NCBI GenBank assembly: GCA_963712175.1
Contig: CAVQGZ010000004.1
Location: 558,001 to 622,000, forward strand
Length of the DNA: 64,000 bases
Direction of reading: 5' to 3'
From: CAVQGZ01 sp963712175
Lineage (GTDB): Bacteria; Actinomycetota; Actinomycetes; Jiangellales; Jiangellaceae
Positions within the stretch are counted from its first letter, which is position 1, and each line of letters starts with the position of its first letter. Below are positions 43,928 through 54,440 of this stretch, piece by piece. Made by a program: the position numbers and the translations under genes. The notes under the pieces are model-generated. The model saw only the letters and a program-made list of their open reading frames with translations, did not search any database and was not told the DNA's origin.

Positions 43928-44113
43928 ATGTCCAGTGGTCAGAACGCCGGCGCAGCCGGGGGAGGCGCTGTCTACGGGATCGGTCTGTTCGGCGCCCTGG
44001 TGTACTTCTTCCAGGCCGCGGAGACATTCGGCGAGTACGCGTTCGCGATCATCCAGACGCTGTTCTGGCCGGGGTTTCTCGTCTACGAGGCCCTCAAGGC
44101 ACTAGGCGCCTGA
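43928..44113 (+). CDS. Small membrane protein, 61 aa, unknown
   Basis: Short Gly/Ala-rich N-terminus (SSGQNAGAAGGGAVYG), then two hydrophobic segments (IGLFGALVYFFQAA and AFAIIQTLFWPGFLVYEAL). GGAGGTG lies 5 nt before ATG 43928, which favours this start over one in frame at 43871. TAGAGG at about 43910 may be its -10. No family is recognised; similar tiny proteins with an LFWPGFLVYEAL-type end occur widely in actinobacteria. The next gene follows 14 bp later. Confidence 0.65.
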   Translation: MSSGQNAGAAGGGAVYGIGLFGALVYFFQAAETFGEYAFAIIQTLFWPGFLVYEALKALGA

Positions 44114-44127
44114 CCGGCCGGCCCAGC

Positions 44128-45054
44128 GTGGTCGTCGAGGACGGGCTCGTCGCCTGGCTGCTCGAGGGCGACCCGGCGGTTCGGTGGCGGGTCATGCGTG
44201 ACGTCACGTCAGCCCCCGACGCGGACGTGCGGCGCGAGCAGCAGATGGTCGGCGAGACCGGTTGGGGAGCCCGGCTGCTGTCCCACCAGAGCCCGGACGG
44301 GACCTGGCAGGGGATCTACTCGCCGAAGTGGGTCTCAACGACCTACACCCTGCTGCACCTGATGTGGCTGGGGCTCCCGGCCGGCCACCAGGCGGCGATG
44401 GCAGGGCTGGACCGGCTGTGGGAGTGGCAGGGCGGATGGCGTGCCCCCGAGACCTGCATCTGCTCGATGCTGGTGCGCCTCACCGCGGCATTCGGGCACC
44501 CGGCGCAGCGGCAGGACGAGGTCGTGGCCGACCTGCTCGACCAGCAGCTGCGCGACGGAGGCTGGAACTGCCGCACCCGCACCGAGGCTGGCATGCACGG
44601 TTCCTTCCACACCAGCATCCAGGCGTTGGAGGCCCTGCAGGCCTACCGACTGGCCGGCGGGGCGCTGGACACCGGTCCCGCCCAGCAGCGTGGGCTCGAG
44701 TTCTTCCTGCGGCACCGGTTGTACCGCTCGCACCACACCGGCGAGGTCGCGATCGCGGCGAGCACGCGGTTCCCGGCGTTCCCGGAGTGGCACTTCGACG
44801 TGCTCCGCGGGCTGGAGTACGCCGCCGACGTCGCGAGGCCCGGCGACGAGCGCCTCAGCGACGCCGTGTCCCTCCTGCAGAGCAAGCGCCGCTCCGACGG
44901 ACGATGGCGTCGCTACGCGCCGTACTCGGGTCGGCAGTGGTTCGAGCTCGAGCCACCCGGTCCGTCTCGCTGGACCACCGTCCGCGCCCTGCGGGTGCTG
45001 AGCTGGTGGGGTGCTCCGTCCACCGGGGTTGAGGAGACCGGGGCTCGCGGCTGA
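44128..45054 (+). CDS. Alpha/alpha-toroid (prenyltransferase/squalene-cyclase-like) protein, unknown function
   Basis: The 308-residue product is rich in Trp and has repeated helix pairs with QSPDGTWQGIYSPKW, QQLRDGGWNCRTR and QSKRRSDGRWRRY. These are QxxDGxW-like repeats seen in terpenoid cyclase/prenyltransferase toroids. There is no DxDD catalytic motif that I can see, so it may be a binding protein rather than a cyclase. GTG 44128 is assumed. It lies between the small membrane protein and rpsO. Function unknown. Confidence 0.65.
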   Translation: MVVEDGLVAWLLEGDPAVRWRVMRDVTSAPDADVRREQQMVGETGWGARLLSHQSPDGTWQGIYSPKWVSTTYTLLHLMWLGLPAGHQAAMAGLDRLWEWQGGWRAPETCICSMLVRLTAAFGHPAQRQDEVVADLLDQQLRDGGWNCRTRTEAGMHGSFHTSIQALEALQAYRLAGGALDTGPAQQRGLEFFLRHRLYRSHHTGEVAIAASTRFPAFPEWHFDVLRGLEYAADVARPGDERLSDAVSLLQSKRRSDGRWRRYAPYSGRQWFELEPPGPSRWTTVRALRVLSWWGAPSTGVEETGARG

Positions 45055-45060
45055 TACCCT
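45055..45060 (+). promoter_or_regulatory. Candidate -10 box of rpsO
   Basis: TACCCT directly follows the stop of the toroid gene (TGA 45052-45054). Transcription starting about 7 nt later would give rpsO a leader of roughly 85 nt. TTGAGG at 45029-45034 is 20 bp upstream, a poor -35 distance. Confidence 0.35.
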
Positions 45061-45152
45061 GGGCACGCCGTCAGATCGGCCGCGGACCACGCATGCCCCG
45101 GTGGAAATGCCCGGGCGCACCGCGCAACGAGAAACGAAGGAGCGGGCCACCC

Positions 45153-45422
45153 ATGTCCATGGACGCCGCCACGAAGCAGCAGATCATGACCGACTATGCC
45201 CGCTCCGAGGGCGACACCGGTTCTCCCGAGGTGCAGGTCGCGCTGCTCACGCACCGCATCAACCACCTCACCGAGCACCTCAAGGAGCACAAGCACGACC
45301 ACCACAGCCGCCGCGGGCTGCTGCTGATGGTCGGACGCCGTCGGCGGCTGCTCAACTACCTGAGCGACACCGACATCGCGCGCTACCGGGCCCTCATCGA
45401 GCGGCTCGGCCTGCGCCGCTAG
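45153..45422 (+). CDS. rpsO: 30S ribosomal protein S15
   Basis: The 89-residue protein matches S15 exactly in length: MDAATKQQIMTDYARSEGDTGSPEVQVALLT (here as SEGDTGSPEVQVALL), INHLTEHLKEHKHDHHSRRGL, and LLNYLSDTDIARYRALIERLGLRR in parts. It binds the 16S central domain early in 30S assembly. AAGGAGCG lies before ATG 45153. An in-frame upstream ATG at 45093 would add a nonconserved tail. pnp follows after a 169-nt structured gap. Confidence 0.97.
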   Translation: MSMDAATKQQIMTDYARSEGDTGSPEVQVALLTHRINHLTEHLKEHKHDHHSRRGLLLMVGRRRRLLNYLSDTDIARYRALIERLGLRR

Positions 45423-45468
45423 ACACCCCACCTCGTCTCTGAGGCGGGACAACTTCATACCCATCCAT

Positions 45469-45526
45469 GGGGTCAGACCCCGGGACTCTCCGGTCCTCGG
45501 TCGTGGCTTTCGGGCGCTGTGCGCCC
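45469..45526 (+). promoter_or_regulatory. Two hairpins in the rpsO-pnp spacer (attenuator or PNPase autoregulatory leader)
   Basis: GGGGTCAGACCCC (45469-45481) and GGGCGCTGTGCGCCC (45512-45526, six perfect pairs with a 3-nt loop) are compact stem-loops in the 169-nt spacer. No T-run follows either, so a strong intrinsic terminator is unlikely. pnp leaders in other bacteria fold into stems cut by RNase III for autoregulation; a similar role here is inference. Confidence 0.4.
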
Positions 45527-45591
45527 GCGGGCTTCCATCGATGGCCGGTCACCCGGTAGCGACCCCGCTGATGCCCTAAGGAGGGCTGCCC

Positions 45592-47810
<2,219 letters not shown>

Positions 47811-47814
<4 letters not shown>

Positions 47815-49205
47815 GCCGACGTCGTGGGGGTGCCGGGAGTGGCTGGTCGCTGCCTGTCCAGCACCCTGGCACCACCCACACGTTGCTCTCACCTGCTGGT
47901 GAGGGAATCGACCAGGCCATCGGGACTGTGCGCCGGACGGTCCTTCCAGGTGGCCTTCGGGTCATCACCGAGCAGCTGCCAACGGTTCGCTCGGTCTCCC
48001 TGGGCGTCTGGGCCGGCGTCGGGTCGCGTGACGAGACTCCCGCGCTCGCGGGAGCCACGCACTTCCTGGAGCACCTGCTCTTCAAGCGCACGGCGCGACG
48101 CGACGCGGCGGCGATTGCCGCCGAGATCGACGAGGTCGGCGGCGAGCTCAACGGGTTCACGACCAAGGAGCTCACCTGCTACTACGCGCGCGTCGTGGAC
48201 GAAGACCTCCCCACCGCCCTCGACGTGCTGCTGGACATGGTCACCGCGTCGTTGGTGACAGACGATGATGTCGACGCCGAACGTCCGGTGGTGCTCGAAG
48301 AGATCGCCATGAACGACGACGACCCCGGCGACACCGTCCACGAGCTGTTCAGCCAGGCGATGTGGGCCCCACATCCGGTCGGGCGACCCGTGCTCGGCAC
48401 GGTCGAGTCGATCGAGACGATGCCTGCCCATCAGCTGCGTCTCTGGTACCGCACCCGGTACGTCCCGCAGAACCTCGTGATCGCGGCCGCCGGCAACCTC
48501 GAGCACAACACGCTCGTGCGGCTGGTGCGCCAGGCAATCGCCCAAGGCACCCTGGCGGTCAGCGAGGACGCACACCCGGCGCCCGCCCGGACCGCGGTGC
48601 CCGAAGGGGCCCGGGTCCCCACCCTCTCGTCGGTGACGGTCCAGCAGCGACCGACCGAGCAGGCCAACGTCGTCGTCGGGGTCCCGGGACTGCCGAGGGA
48701 CGAGCGCCGGTGGCCGCTGGCAGTGCTGTCCAGCGTGCTGGGCGACGGATCGTCCTCGCGGCTGTTCCAGTCGGTGCGCGAGGAGCGGGGGCTGGCCTAC
48801 TCCGTCTACTCGTTCTTCACCTCCCTCGCCGACGCCGGCTCCTTCGGGGTCTACGTCGGCTGCCAGCCTGCCAAGGCGCCGGAGGCACTTGGTCTGATCA
48901 GGGCCGAGATCGAGTCGGTACGTGCAGCGGGCATCACCGAGGCCGAGCTGGCCCGGGCGAAGGGCCAGCTGCGTGGCTCCCTGGTACTCGGGCTCGAGGA
49001 CACCAGCTCACGCATGAGCCGACTGGCGAAGGCGGAGCTGCTCTCCGGCGAGCTGCCCTCGCTGTCTGAGGTGCTCCGGCGCATCGACACGGTGACCGCG
49101 GACCAGGTGCACCAGCTGGCCGAGGAGCTCTTCAGCCATCAGCTGTCCCTGTCGGTGGTCGGCCCCTTCGACGACGACTCCGCGCTGCGCAGCGCCGTCT
49201 CGTGA
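47811..49205 (+). CDS. M16 family zinc metallopeptidase
   Basis: The 464-residue two-domain peptidase of the processing-peptidase/PqqL type has the inverted zinc motif HFLEHLLFK (HxxEH) with the distal glutamate in the VVLEEIAMNDDDP region, and C-terminal SSRLFQSVREERGLAYSVYSF (as SSRLFQSVREERGLAY). No signal peptide is seen. It follows pnp with a GTGA overlap, a linkage conserved across actinobacteria, and overlaps dapB the same way. The substrate is unknown. Confidence 0.92.
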
Positions 49206-49972
49206 CGGGCGCTCCGATCCGGGTCGCCGTGGTCGGTGCCGCGGGCAAGATGGGCTCGCAGACGTGCCAGGCAGTCACCGACGACCCCGAGACAGACCTG
49301 GTGGCCCGGCTCGACCTTGGCGACGACCTCCCCGGCGCGCTGACGGAGTCCAGAGCGCAGGTCGTCGTGGACTTCACCAACCCCGACACGGTGATGGCAA
49401 CCATCGAGACGGCCGTCGCCGCCGGAGTCTCCTGCGTCGTGGGGACCACCGGGTTCACCGACCAGCGTCTTGACACCGTCCGAGGGTGGCTGGCCGAGCA
49501 CGCAGGCGTCGGCGTCCTGATCGCGCCCAACTTCTCCGTCGGCGCCGTGCTGATGATGCGCTTCGCCCAGCAGGCAGCGCCGTTCTTCGACTCCGTCGAG
49601 GTCGTCGAGCTGCACCATCCCGGCAAGGCCGATGCTCCGTCCGGGACCGCCAGCCGTACCGCGCGAGGGATCGCCGCCGCGCGGGCGGAGGCCGGACGCC
49701 AGCCCGCGCCTGACGCGACCGTCGACGCGCTGCCGGGGGCTCGTGGCGCTGACGTCGACGGTGTGCCGGTCCACTCGGTTCGCCTGACTGGGCTCGTCGC
49801 CCACCAGGAGGTTCTCCTGGGTGGCCCGGGGGAGATGCTGACCATCCGACACGACTCGCTCGACCGGGCCTCGTTCATGCCCGGAGTGCTGCTCGGCGTG
49901 AGGTGGGTGCTCGAGCACCCCGGGCTCACCCTGGGGATCGAGCCGGCGCTCGACGCGGCCGCCCCGCGATAG
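49202..49972 (+). CDS. dapB: 4-hydroxy-tetrahydrodipicolinate reductase
   Basis: The NAD(P)H-dependent step of lysine/diaminopimelate synthesis. The 256-residue product has VAVVGAAGKMGSQTC, VGTTGFTDQRLD, APNFSVGAVLMMRFAQ, and the substrate/catalytic motif ELHHPGKADAPSGTA. It starts at a GTG overlapping the M16 stop. dapA, the preceding pathway enzyme, is 3.6 kb downstream, separated by azlCD and thyX. Confidence 0.96.
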   Translation: MTGAPIRVAVVGAAGKMGSQTCQAVTDDPETDLVARLDLGDDLPGALTESRAQVVVDFTNPDTVMATIETAVAAGVSCVVGTTGFTDQRLDTVRGWLAEHAGVGVLIAPNFSVGAVLMMRFAQQAAPFFDSVEVVELHHPGKADAPSGTASRTARGIAAARAEAGRQPAPDATVDALPGARGADVDGVPVHSVRLTGLVAHQEVLLGGPGEMLTIRHDSLDRASFMPGVLLGVRWVLEHPGLTLGIEPALDAAAPR

Positions 49973-49985
49973 CCGTGCCACGACG

Positions 49986-50453
49986 GTGAGAGCCCGCACA
50001 GCTGCGATCGCCCTGGTCGCAGTTCTCGCCGTCTACCTCGTGCTCGTCGGGTGGCGTGGCGTGGTGCTCGTGACCGACGGCGTGTCCACCGGTGACGCGG
50101 TGAGCGTGGTTCTCGGCGTGTCGGTGCTGGTGTTCCCGGTGGTCGGCGCGGGGCTCGTGTGGCGCGAGGTGCAGTTCGGCCGTGACACCCAGGCGCTGGC
50201 CGACGACCTGGCAGCCCGCAGTGCCCTGCCGGTGGACGACCTGCCTCGGCGTCCGTCGGGCCGGGTGGACCGGGGGGTTGCACGCGAGGCCTTCGAGGCC
50301 CGCTACCGCGTCGCCCAGCAGCTGCCGGACGACCCCGCTGCCTGGTACGCGCTCGGACTGGCCTACAACGACCTCGGTGATCGCCGCCATGCCCGGGCAG
50401 CCATGCGCGAGGCTGTGCGGGTGTGGCGCTCAGGCGATGCCGAGCGCTCGTAG
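49986..50453 (+). CDS. Membrane protein with C-terminal TPR-like segment, unknown
   Basis: The 155-residue protein has two N-terminal transmembrane helices (IALVAVLAVYLVLVGW and VVLGVSVLVFPVVGAGLVW), then a cytoplasmic part ending in a TPR-like helix pair (DPAAWYALGLAYNDLGDRRHARAAMREAV in parts). Its GTG lies 13 bp after dapB, so it is probably in the same transcript. The 3' end overlaps the convergent azlD by 24 bp. No function is assigned. Confidence 0.7.
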   Translation: MRARTAAIALVAVLAVYLVLVGWRGVVLVTDGVSTGDAVSVVLGVSVLVFPVVGAGLVWREVQFGRDTQALADDLAARSALPVDDLPRRPSGRVDRGVAREAFEARYRVAQQLPDDPAAWYALGLAYNDLGDRRHARAAMREAVRVWRSGDAERS

Positions 50454-50741
50454 TCCGGCGGCGGTCAGCGCAGCGACGCCCACCACGACGAGGAACGGCG
50501 CGCGCAGCACCAGGGCGACGAGCCCGGCGCCGACCCCGGCCAGACGCGCGTCGACGACCAGCTCCTGACCGTCGGAGAACGTCTGCACCGCGGTCAGCGC
50601 AGCCAGCAGGGCGACCGGCAGCGCGATGGCCGTCGCCCGCACCACTGGCCTGTCCAGCACCGACTCGGGCACCGAGAGGCCCCACCACTTCAATGCGTAG
50701 CAGCCGATCGCTGCGACGACGACGGCTGCCCAGACCATCAT
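50430..50741 (-). CDS. azlD: AzlD-type branched-chain amino acid exporter subunit
   Basis: The 103-residue small partner of AzlC has four hydrophobic helices (VWAAVVVAAIGCYALKWWG; ATAIALPVALLAALTAV; LAGVGAGLVALVLR; LVVVGVAALTAAGLRAL). AzlCD pairs export branched-chain amino acids or analogues. The start ATG 50741 overlaps the azlC stop by 4 nt. Its 3' end overlaps the convergent TPR-like gene. Confidence 0.85.
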   Translation of the reverse strand: MMVWAAVVVAAIGCYALKWWGLSVPESVLDRPVVRATAIALPVALLAALTAVQTFSDGQELVVDARLAGVGAGLVALVLRAPFLVVVGVAALTAAGLRALGIA

Positions 50742-51478
50742 GGCCGCCGCGCCCCTGCGCCGGTGCCGGGTGCGGCGTCGGGCCAGGTGACGCCGGCCAG
50801 GACGGCGATGCCGGCCGCGGCCATGACCGGGAGCCCGACCGGCGCCACCGGGGTGAGGGCCAGCGCGACGGCTACCGCACCGAGGGCTACCCAGCGAGCG
50901 CGTCGGTCGCCCAGGCGCGGCCACAGCAGGGCGAGGAAGGCCGCCGGCACGGCGGCATCGAGACCATAGGTCTGCGGGTCGCCCAGCGCAGCACCCGCCA
51001 GGGCACCGGCCAGCGTGGCGAGGTTCCACAGCACGAACACGGCCAGACCGGTCGCCCAGAAGGCCAGTCGCCGGGCCCGCTGATCGTCCTCGTGCGCCAG
51101 GCACATGGCGGTGGACTCGTCGATGACGAGCTGGGCACCCACAGCCTTGGTCGTGCCAGACAGCCCCAGCAGGCTTGACAGCCGCAGTCCGTACAGCGAG
51201 TTGCGGGCTCCAAGCAGCACGGCGGTCACGGCTGCGGCGGGTGCGCCACCACCGGCGGCCAGAACCCCCACGAGGGCGAACTGCGAGGCTCCGGTGAACA
51301 TGAGCACAGATGTCGCGGACGTCTGCGCGACGCTGAGTCCGCCGGCGACCGCGATCGCACCGAACGAGATCCCGTAGGCACCGGTGGCGACCCCCACCCC
51401 GAGAGCGTCGCGAACGACGGCAGAACGCCGTCGCGTCCAGCCTGGTGGGGGTGCCCGGTGTCGGGAGGCGCCGGTCAC
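50738..51478 (-). CDS. azlC: AzlC-type branched-chain amino acid permease
   Basis: The 246-residue integral membrane protein has ALGVGVATGAYGISFGAIAV, FTGASQFALVGVLA and ARNSLYGLRLSSLLGL (the family core), then ESTAMCLA and three more helices. GTG 51478 overlaps the stop of the DUF2461 gene (GTGA) and is preferred over a start at 51520. It is transcribed with azlD and probably with the two genes upstream (GNAT and DUF2461), all joined by 4-nt overlaps. Confidence 0.88.
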   Translation of the reverse strand: MTGASRHRAPPPGWTRRRSAVVRDALGVGVATGAYGISFGAIAVAGGLSVAQTSATSVLMFTGASQFALVGVLAAGGGAPAAAVTAVLLGARNSLYGLRLSSLLGLSGTTKAVGAQLVIDESTAMCLAHEDDQRARRLAFWATGLAVFVLWNLATLAGALAGAALGDPQTYGLDAAVPAAFLALLWPRLGDRRARWVALGAVAVALALTPVAPVGLPVMAAAGIAVLAGVTWPDAAPGTGAGARRP

Positions 51479-52146
51479 CGCCGTGGCTGGGTGCTGGCGC
51501 CCACGTTGCGTTCGAGCCACGCGTTCAGCGGTGCCATCTGCCGCCAGTCGCGGGCGACCACGTCGGCCAGCTCAGCCGAGTGCATCCACGGCTGCGGTGG
51601 GTATTCGTGCCACGCGGTGAGAGTCTTGTACCGAAGCAGGTCCAGGCGGGGGTGGTCCTCGGGGTAGCCCCGCGGACGAGTCTTGAGCTGCTCGCCGGCA
51701 ACGGTGTGCCCGGCATCGCGGATGGCGTCGAGCACCGCAGCCAGCTGCGTGCCGAGCGTCTCGTCGTCCACCGACTCGCGGTATCGCTGCACCTGGTCGC
51801 TGGCCATCTCGTGGAACCCTGCAGCCACCAGCAGGCCGGCGGCGCTGATCTGCACGTACTGCGCGCCTGCGCCCTCGCCCATGCCCAGAACCGCGCCCTG
51901 GGCAGTCTTGTAGGGGGTCTTGTCCTTGCTGAACCGCACGTCACGGTACGGGCGGAACACCTTTGCGGCCCCGAACTCCGCCGCGAGGTGGTCGCACAGC
52001 CGTAGCAGGGGCTGCTTGACTGCCTCGTCGTAGACGTGCTTGTTCTCCGTCCAGAACACCTTGGTGTTGTCGGCCTCCAGTGCCTCGTAGAAGTCGAGCG
52101 CCTCGGGTGGGAAACCCTCGAACGGCGGGGTCTCGGTCGTACTCAT
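51475..52146 (-). CDS. DUF2461 domain protein
   Basis: The 223-residue protein shows the DUF2461 pattern: FEGFPPEALDFYEALEADNTKVFWTENKHVYDE (as FPPEALDFYEALEADNTK), KVFRPYRDVRFSKDKTPYKT, and YVQISAAGLLVAAGFHEM. The family is widespread in bacteria and fungi with no confirmed role. ATG 52146 overlaps the upstream GNAT stop (ATGA) and its own stop overlaps azlC. Confidence 0.88.
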   Translation of the reverse strand: MSTTETPPFEGFPPEALDFYEALEADNTKVFWTENKHVYDEAVKQPLLRLCDHLAAEFGAAKVFRPYRDVRFSKDKTPYKTAQGAVLGMGEGAGAQYVQISAAGLLVAAGFHEMASDQVQRYRESVDDETLGTQLAAVLDAIRDAGHTVAGEQLKTRPRGYPEDHPRLDLLRYKTLTAWHEYPPQPWMHSAELADVVARDWRQMAPLNAWLERNVGASTQPRR

Positions 52147-52691
52147 GCGTCCTCCAACGACGTGTGAAGCCTGATCTGGTGAACTGGGTCGGCCTCGGCG
52201 TCTTCTGCGTCCACGACCATCTCACGGTGGGCCCCGTCCGGTGCCCACCCGGCGGACTGCAGGAAGGCGCGCATCGCGTCGTCCGTGGCGAACACCCAGG
52301 TGGTGACCCGCGTGAACCCGTCGGCGCGCGCGGTGTCGGCGACGGCGGACAGCAGCCGTGAGCCGTGGCCCTGGCCTGTCCGGTCCGGGTCGACGACCAG
52401 CAGCGTCATCTCGGCGTCTCGCCCCGGCTCGGCGTCGGGATCGTCCGAGGGTCCGGTCGCGGCGAACCCAGCGACGCGGTCGGCCTCCAGCGCGACCAGG
52501 GCGCGGTGGGCCGCCGCCGGGGGCCGGCGTAGGTCGTGCGCCCACCGCTCAGCGAGGGCCTCGGTGTCGAGGTCGTCCAGGACGAGGCGGGGCAGCAGGT
52601 CCCGGTAGCTCGTGCGCCAGGCACGGGCCTGGGTGCGGGCCATGGCAGGGGCGTCGGCCACCCACGCCACGCGCACGCTGCGATCAGGCAT
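52143..52691 (-). CDS. GNAT family N-acetyltransferase
   Basis: The product of about 182 residues has VRVAWVADAPAMARTQARAWR, the acetyl-CoA loop LLVVDPDRTGQGHGSRLLSAV and TTWVFATDDAMRAFLQSAGW. ATG 52691 is preferred because the family fold starts there; an ATG at 52736 would add 15 residues. It leads the GNAT-DUF2461-azlC-azlD leftward operon and diverges from thyX. Substrate unknown. Confidence 0.82.
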   Translation of the reverse strand: MPDRSVRVAWVADAPAMARTQARAWRTSYRDLLPRLVLDDLDTEALAERWAHDLRRPPAAAHRALVALEADRVAGFAATGPSDDPDAEPGRDAEMTLLVVDPDRTGQGHGSRLLSAVADTARADGFTRVTTWVFATDDAMRAFLQSAGWAPDGAHREMVVDAEDAEADPVHQIRLHTSLEDA

Positions 52692-52788
52692 GGGCGCCGC
52701 GCGGGCTCGCGGTGTGTCGGGCACCCGTCCATCCAACCAAGCGGGCTGCCGTGTCGCGTCCCGACCGGGTGCGCCGGCGTCGGGCCGA

Positions 52789-52794
52789 TAGGCT
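52789..52794 (+). promoter_or_regulatory. -10 box of thyX, near-leaderless
   Basis: TAGGCT is followed by 8 nt and GTG 52803. The same hexamer and spacing precede ftsK (56302-56307), consistent with leaderless or nearly leaderless starts. Confidence 0.45.
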
Positions 52795-52802
52795 CACCCA
52801 GC

Positions 52803-53541
52803 GTGACGGACGCTCCGCAGACCCCCGACGTGCAGTTCCGTAGCGACGTGACGGTCGAGCTGGTCAAGAGCAGTGCGTCCGACGCCGACGTGGTGTTCGC
52901 GGCCAGGGTCTCGACCCAGGGGGAGCGCTCCCGCGGGTCGGTGGACGGCGACGCATCGCAGTCCTCGGGCCTGATCCGGTTCCTGATGCGGGAACGGCAC
53001 GGATCACCGTTCGAGCACTCGGTGATGACCTTCTACGTGTCGGCGCCGATCTTCGTGTGGCGCGAGCACATGCGCCACCGCATGGCCTCCTACAACGAGG
53101 AGAGCGGACGCTACCGGGTGCTTCGAGCCGCAGTTCTACACCCCTGCCCCGGACCGCAACCTGGTGCAGGTCGGCAAGCCCGGTGCCTACGAGTTCGTGC
53201 CGGGCACCGACGAGCAGCGAGCCGCTGGTCGTCGGAGGCGGTACGGCGCTCGACGACCCAGGCGTACGCCGACTACCAGCAGATGCTCGAGCGGCGGTGT
53301 CGCCCGCGAGGTCGCTCGCACGGTGCTGCCGGTGTCGATCTACTCCTCGGCCTACGTGACGATGAACGCGCGGGCGCTGATGAACTTCCTGTCGCTGCGC
53401 CGCCACACCGACGACAGCCACTTCCCGTCCTACCCGCAGCGCGAGATCGAGATGGTCGCCGAGCGCTACGAGGCGCTGTGGGCCGAGCTGATGCCGATCA
53501 CGCATGCGGCGTTCGTGGCCAACGGGCGGGTGGCTCCATGA
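52803..53541 (+). pseudogene. thyX: Flavin-dependent thymidylate synthase ThyX, three apparent frameshifts
   Basis: ThyX makes dTMP from dUMP with FAD and methylene-tetrahydrofolate. The first frame gives FRSDVTVELVKSSASDADVV and the signature RHRMASYNEESGRY (RHRxxSxxxxSxR). The reading then shifts near 53122 (extra base; next frame EPQFYTPAPDRNLVQVGKPG), near 53220-53230 (missing base; then RSTTQAYADYQQMLER) and near 53291-53298 (extra base; then GVAREVARTVLPVSIYSS to NGRVAP). All parts align with ThyX in order. No thyA is visible, so uncorrected sequence indels seem likelier than loss. Its TGA overlaps the dapA ATG. Confidence 0.85.
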
Positions 53542-54440
53542 GGGCGCCTTTCGGGCGGGTGCTCACGGCCATGGTCACCCCGTTCGACGCCGATGGCGCC
53601 GTCGATCTCGACGCCGCGGCAGCACTGGCCGTCCACCTCGCCGAGCACGGTCACGACGGCCTCGTCGTGAACGGCACCACAGGGGAGTCGCCGACCACGA
53701 CCGATGCGGAGAAGTCGGCGCTGGTTCGTGCCGTCGTCCAAGCCGTCGGCGACCGCGTCGTGGTGGTGGCCGGCGTCGGCACCAACGACACCGCCCACAC
53801 GATCGACCTCGCCGGCCAGGCGGCGGCGGCAGGTGCGCAGGGGCTGCTGCTGGTGACCCCGTACTACAGCAAGCCACCCCAGGCGGGGCTGGCCGAGCAC
53901 TTCCGTCGGTGTGCCGACGCCACCGAGCTCGAGTGCATGCTCTATGACATCCCGGGCCGAAGCGCCGTCCCCATCGACACCGAGACGCTGGTCGCGTTGG
54001 CCGAGCACCCACGCATCGCCGCGGTCAAGGACGCGAAGGGTGACCTGTACGCGTCGGCGTGGGTCATGGCCCGCACCGACCTGGCCTACTACTCCGGCGA
54101 CGACGCCCTGAACCTCGCACACCTGGCCAACGGAGCCGTCGGCGTGGTCAGCGTCGTCGGGCATGTAGCCGGGCCGCAGCACGTCGACCTGGTGGCGGCG
54201 GTCGACGCGGGTGACCTCGACCGTGCGCGCTCGATCGCGCGCCGACTGCTCCCGGCCGTGCGGGGGATCATGACGCGGGGACAGGGCGCCGTGATGGCCA
54301 AGGCGGCGCTCGAGCTGACCGGGCTGGTGGCGAACCGGTCGATGCGTCTGCCGCTGCTGGCGGCAAGCGACGAGCAGGTCGAGCTGCTGCGCCAGGATCT
54401 TCAGCACAGCGGCCTGCTGACCACGGGGGCGACTCGATGA
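53538..54440 (+). CDS. dapA: 4-hydroxy-tetrahydrodipicolinate synthase
   Basis: The 300-residue TIM-barrel aldolase condenses pyruvate with aspartate semialdehyde. It shows VNGTTGESPTTT, LLVTPYYSKPPQ, the tyrosine/arginine motif YDIPGRSAVPI, and the Schiff-base lysine in AAVKDAKGDL. ATG 53538 overlaps the thyX stop (ATGA). The rnj start overlaps its own stop. The thyX-dapA-rnj order is conserved in actinobacteria. Confidence 0.95.
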   Translation: MRAPFGRVLTAMVTPFDADGAVDLDAAAALAVHLAEHGHDGLVVNGTTGESPTTTDAEKSALVRAVVQAVGDRVVVVAGVGTNDTAHTIDLAGQAAAAGAQGLLLVTPYYSKPPQAGLAEHFRRCADATELECMLYDIPGRSAVPIDTETLVALAEHPRIAAVKDAKGDLYASAWVMARTDLAYYSGDDALNLAHLANGAVGVVSVVGHVAGPQHVDLVAAVDAGDLDRARSIARRLLPAVRGIMTRGQGAVMAKAALELTGLVANRSMRLPLLAASDEQVELLRQDLQHSGLLTTGATR

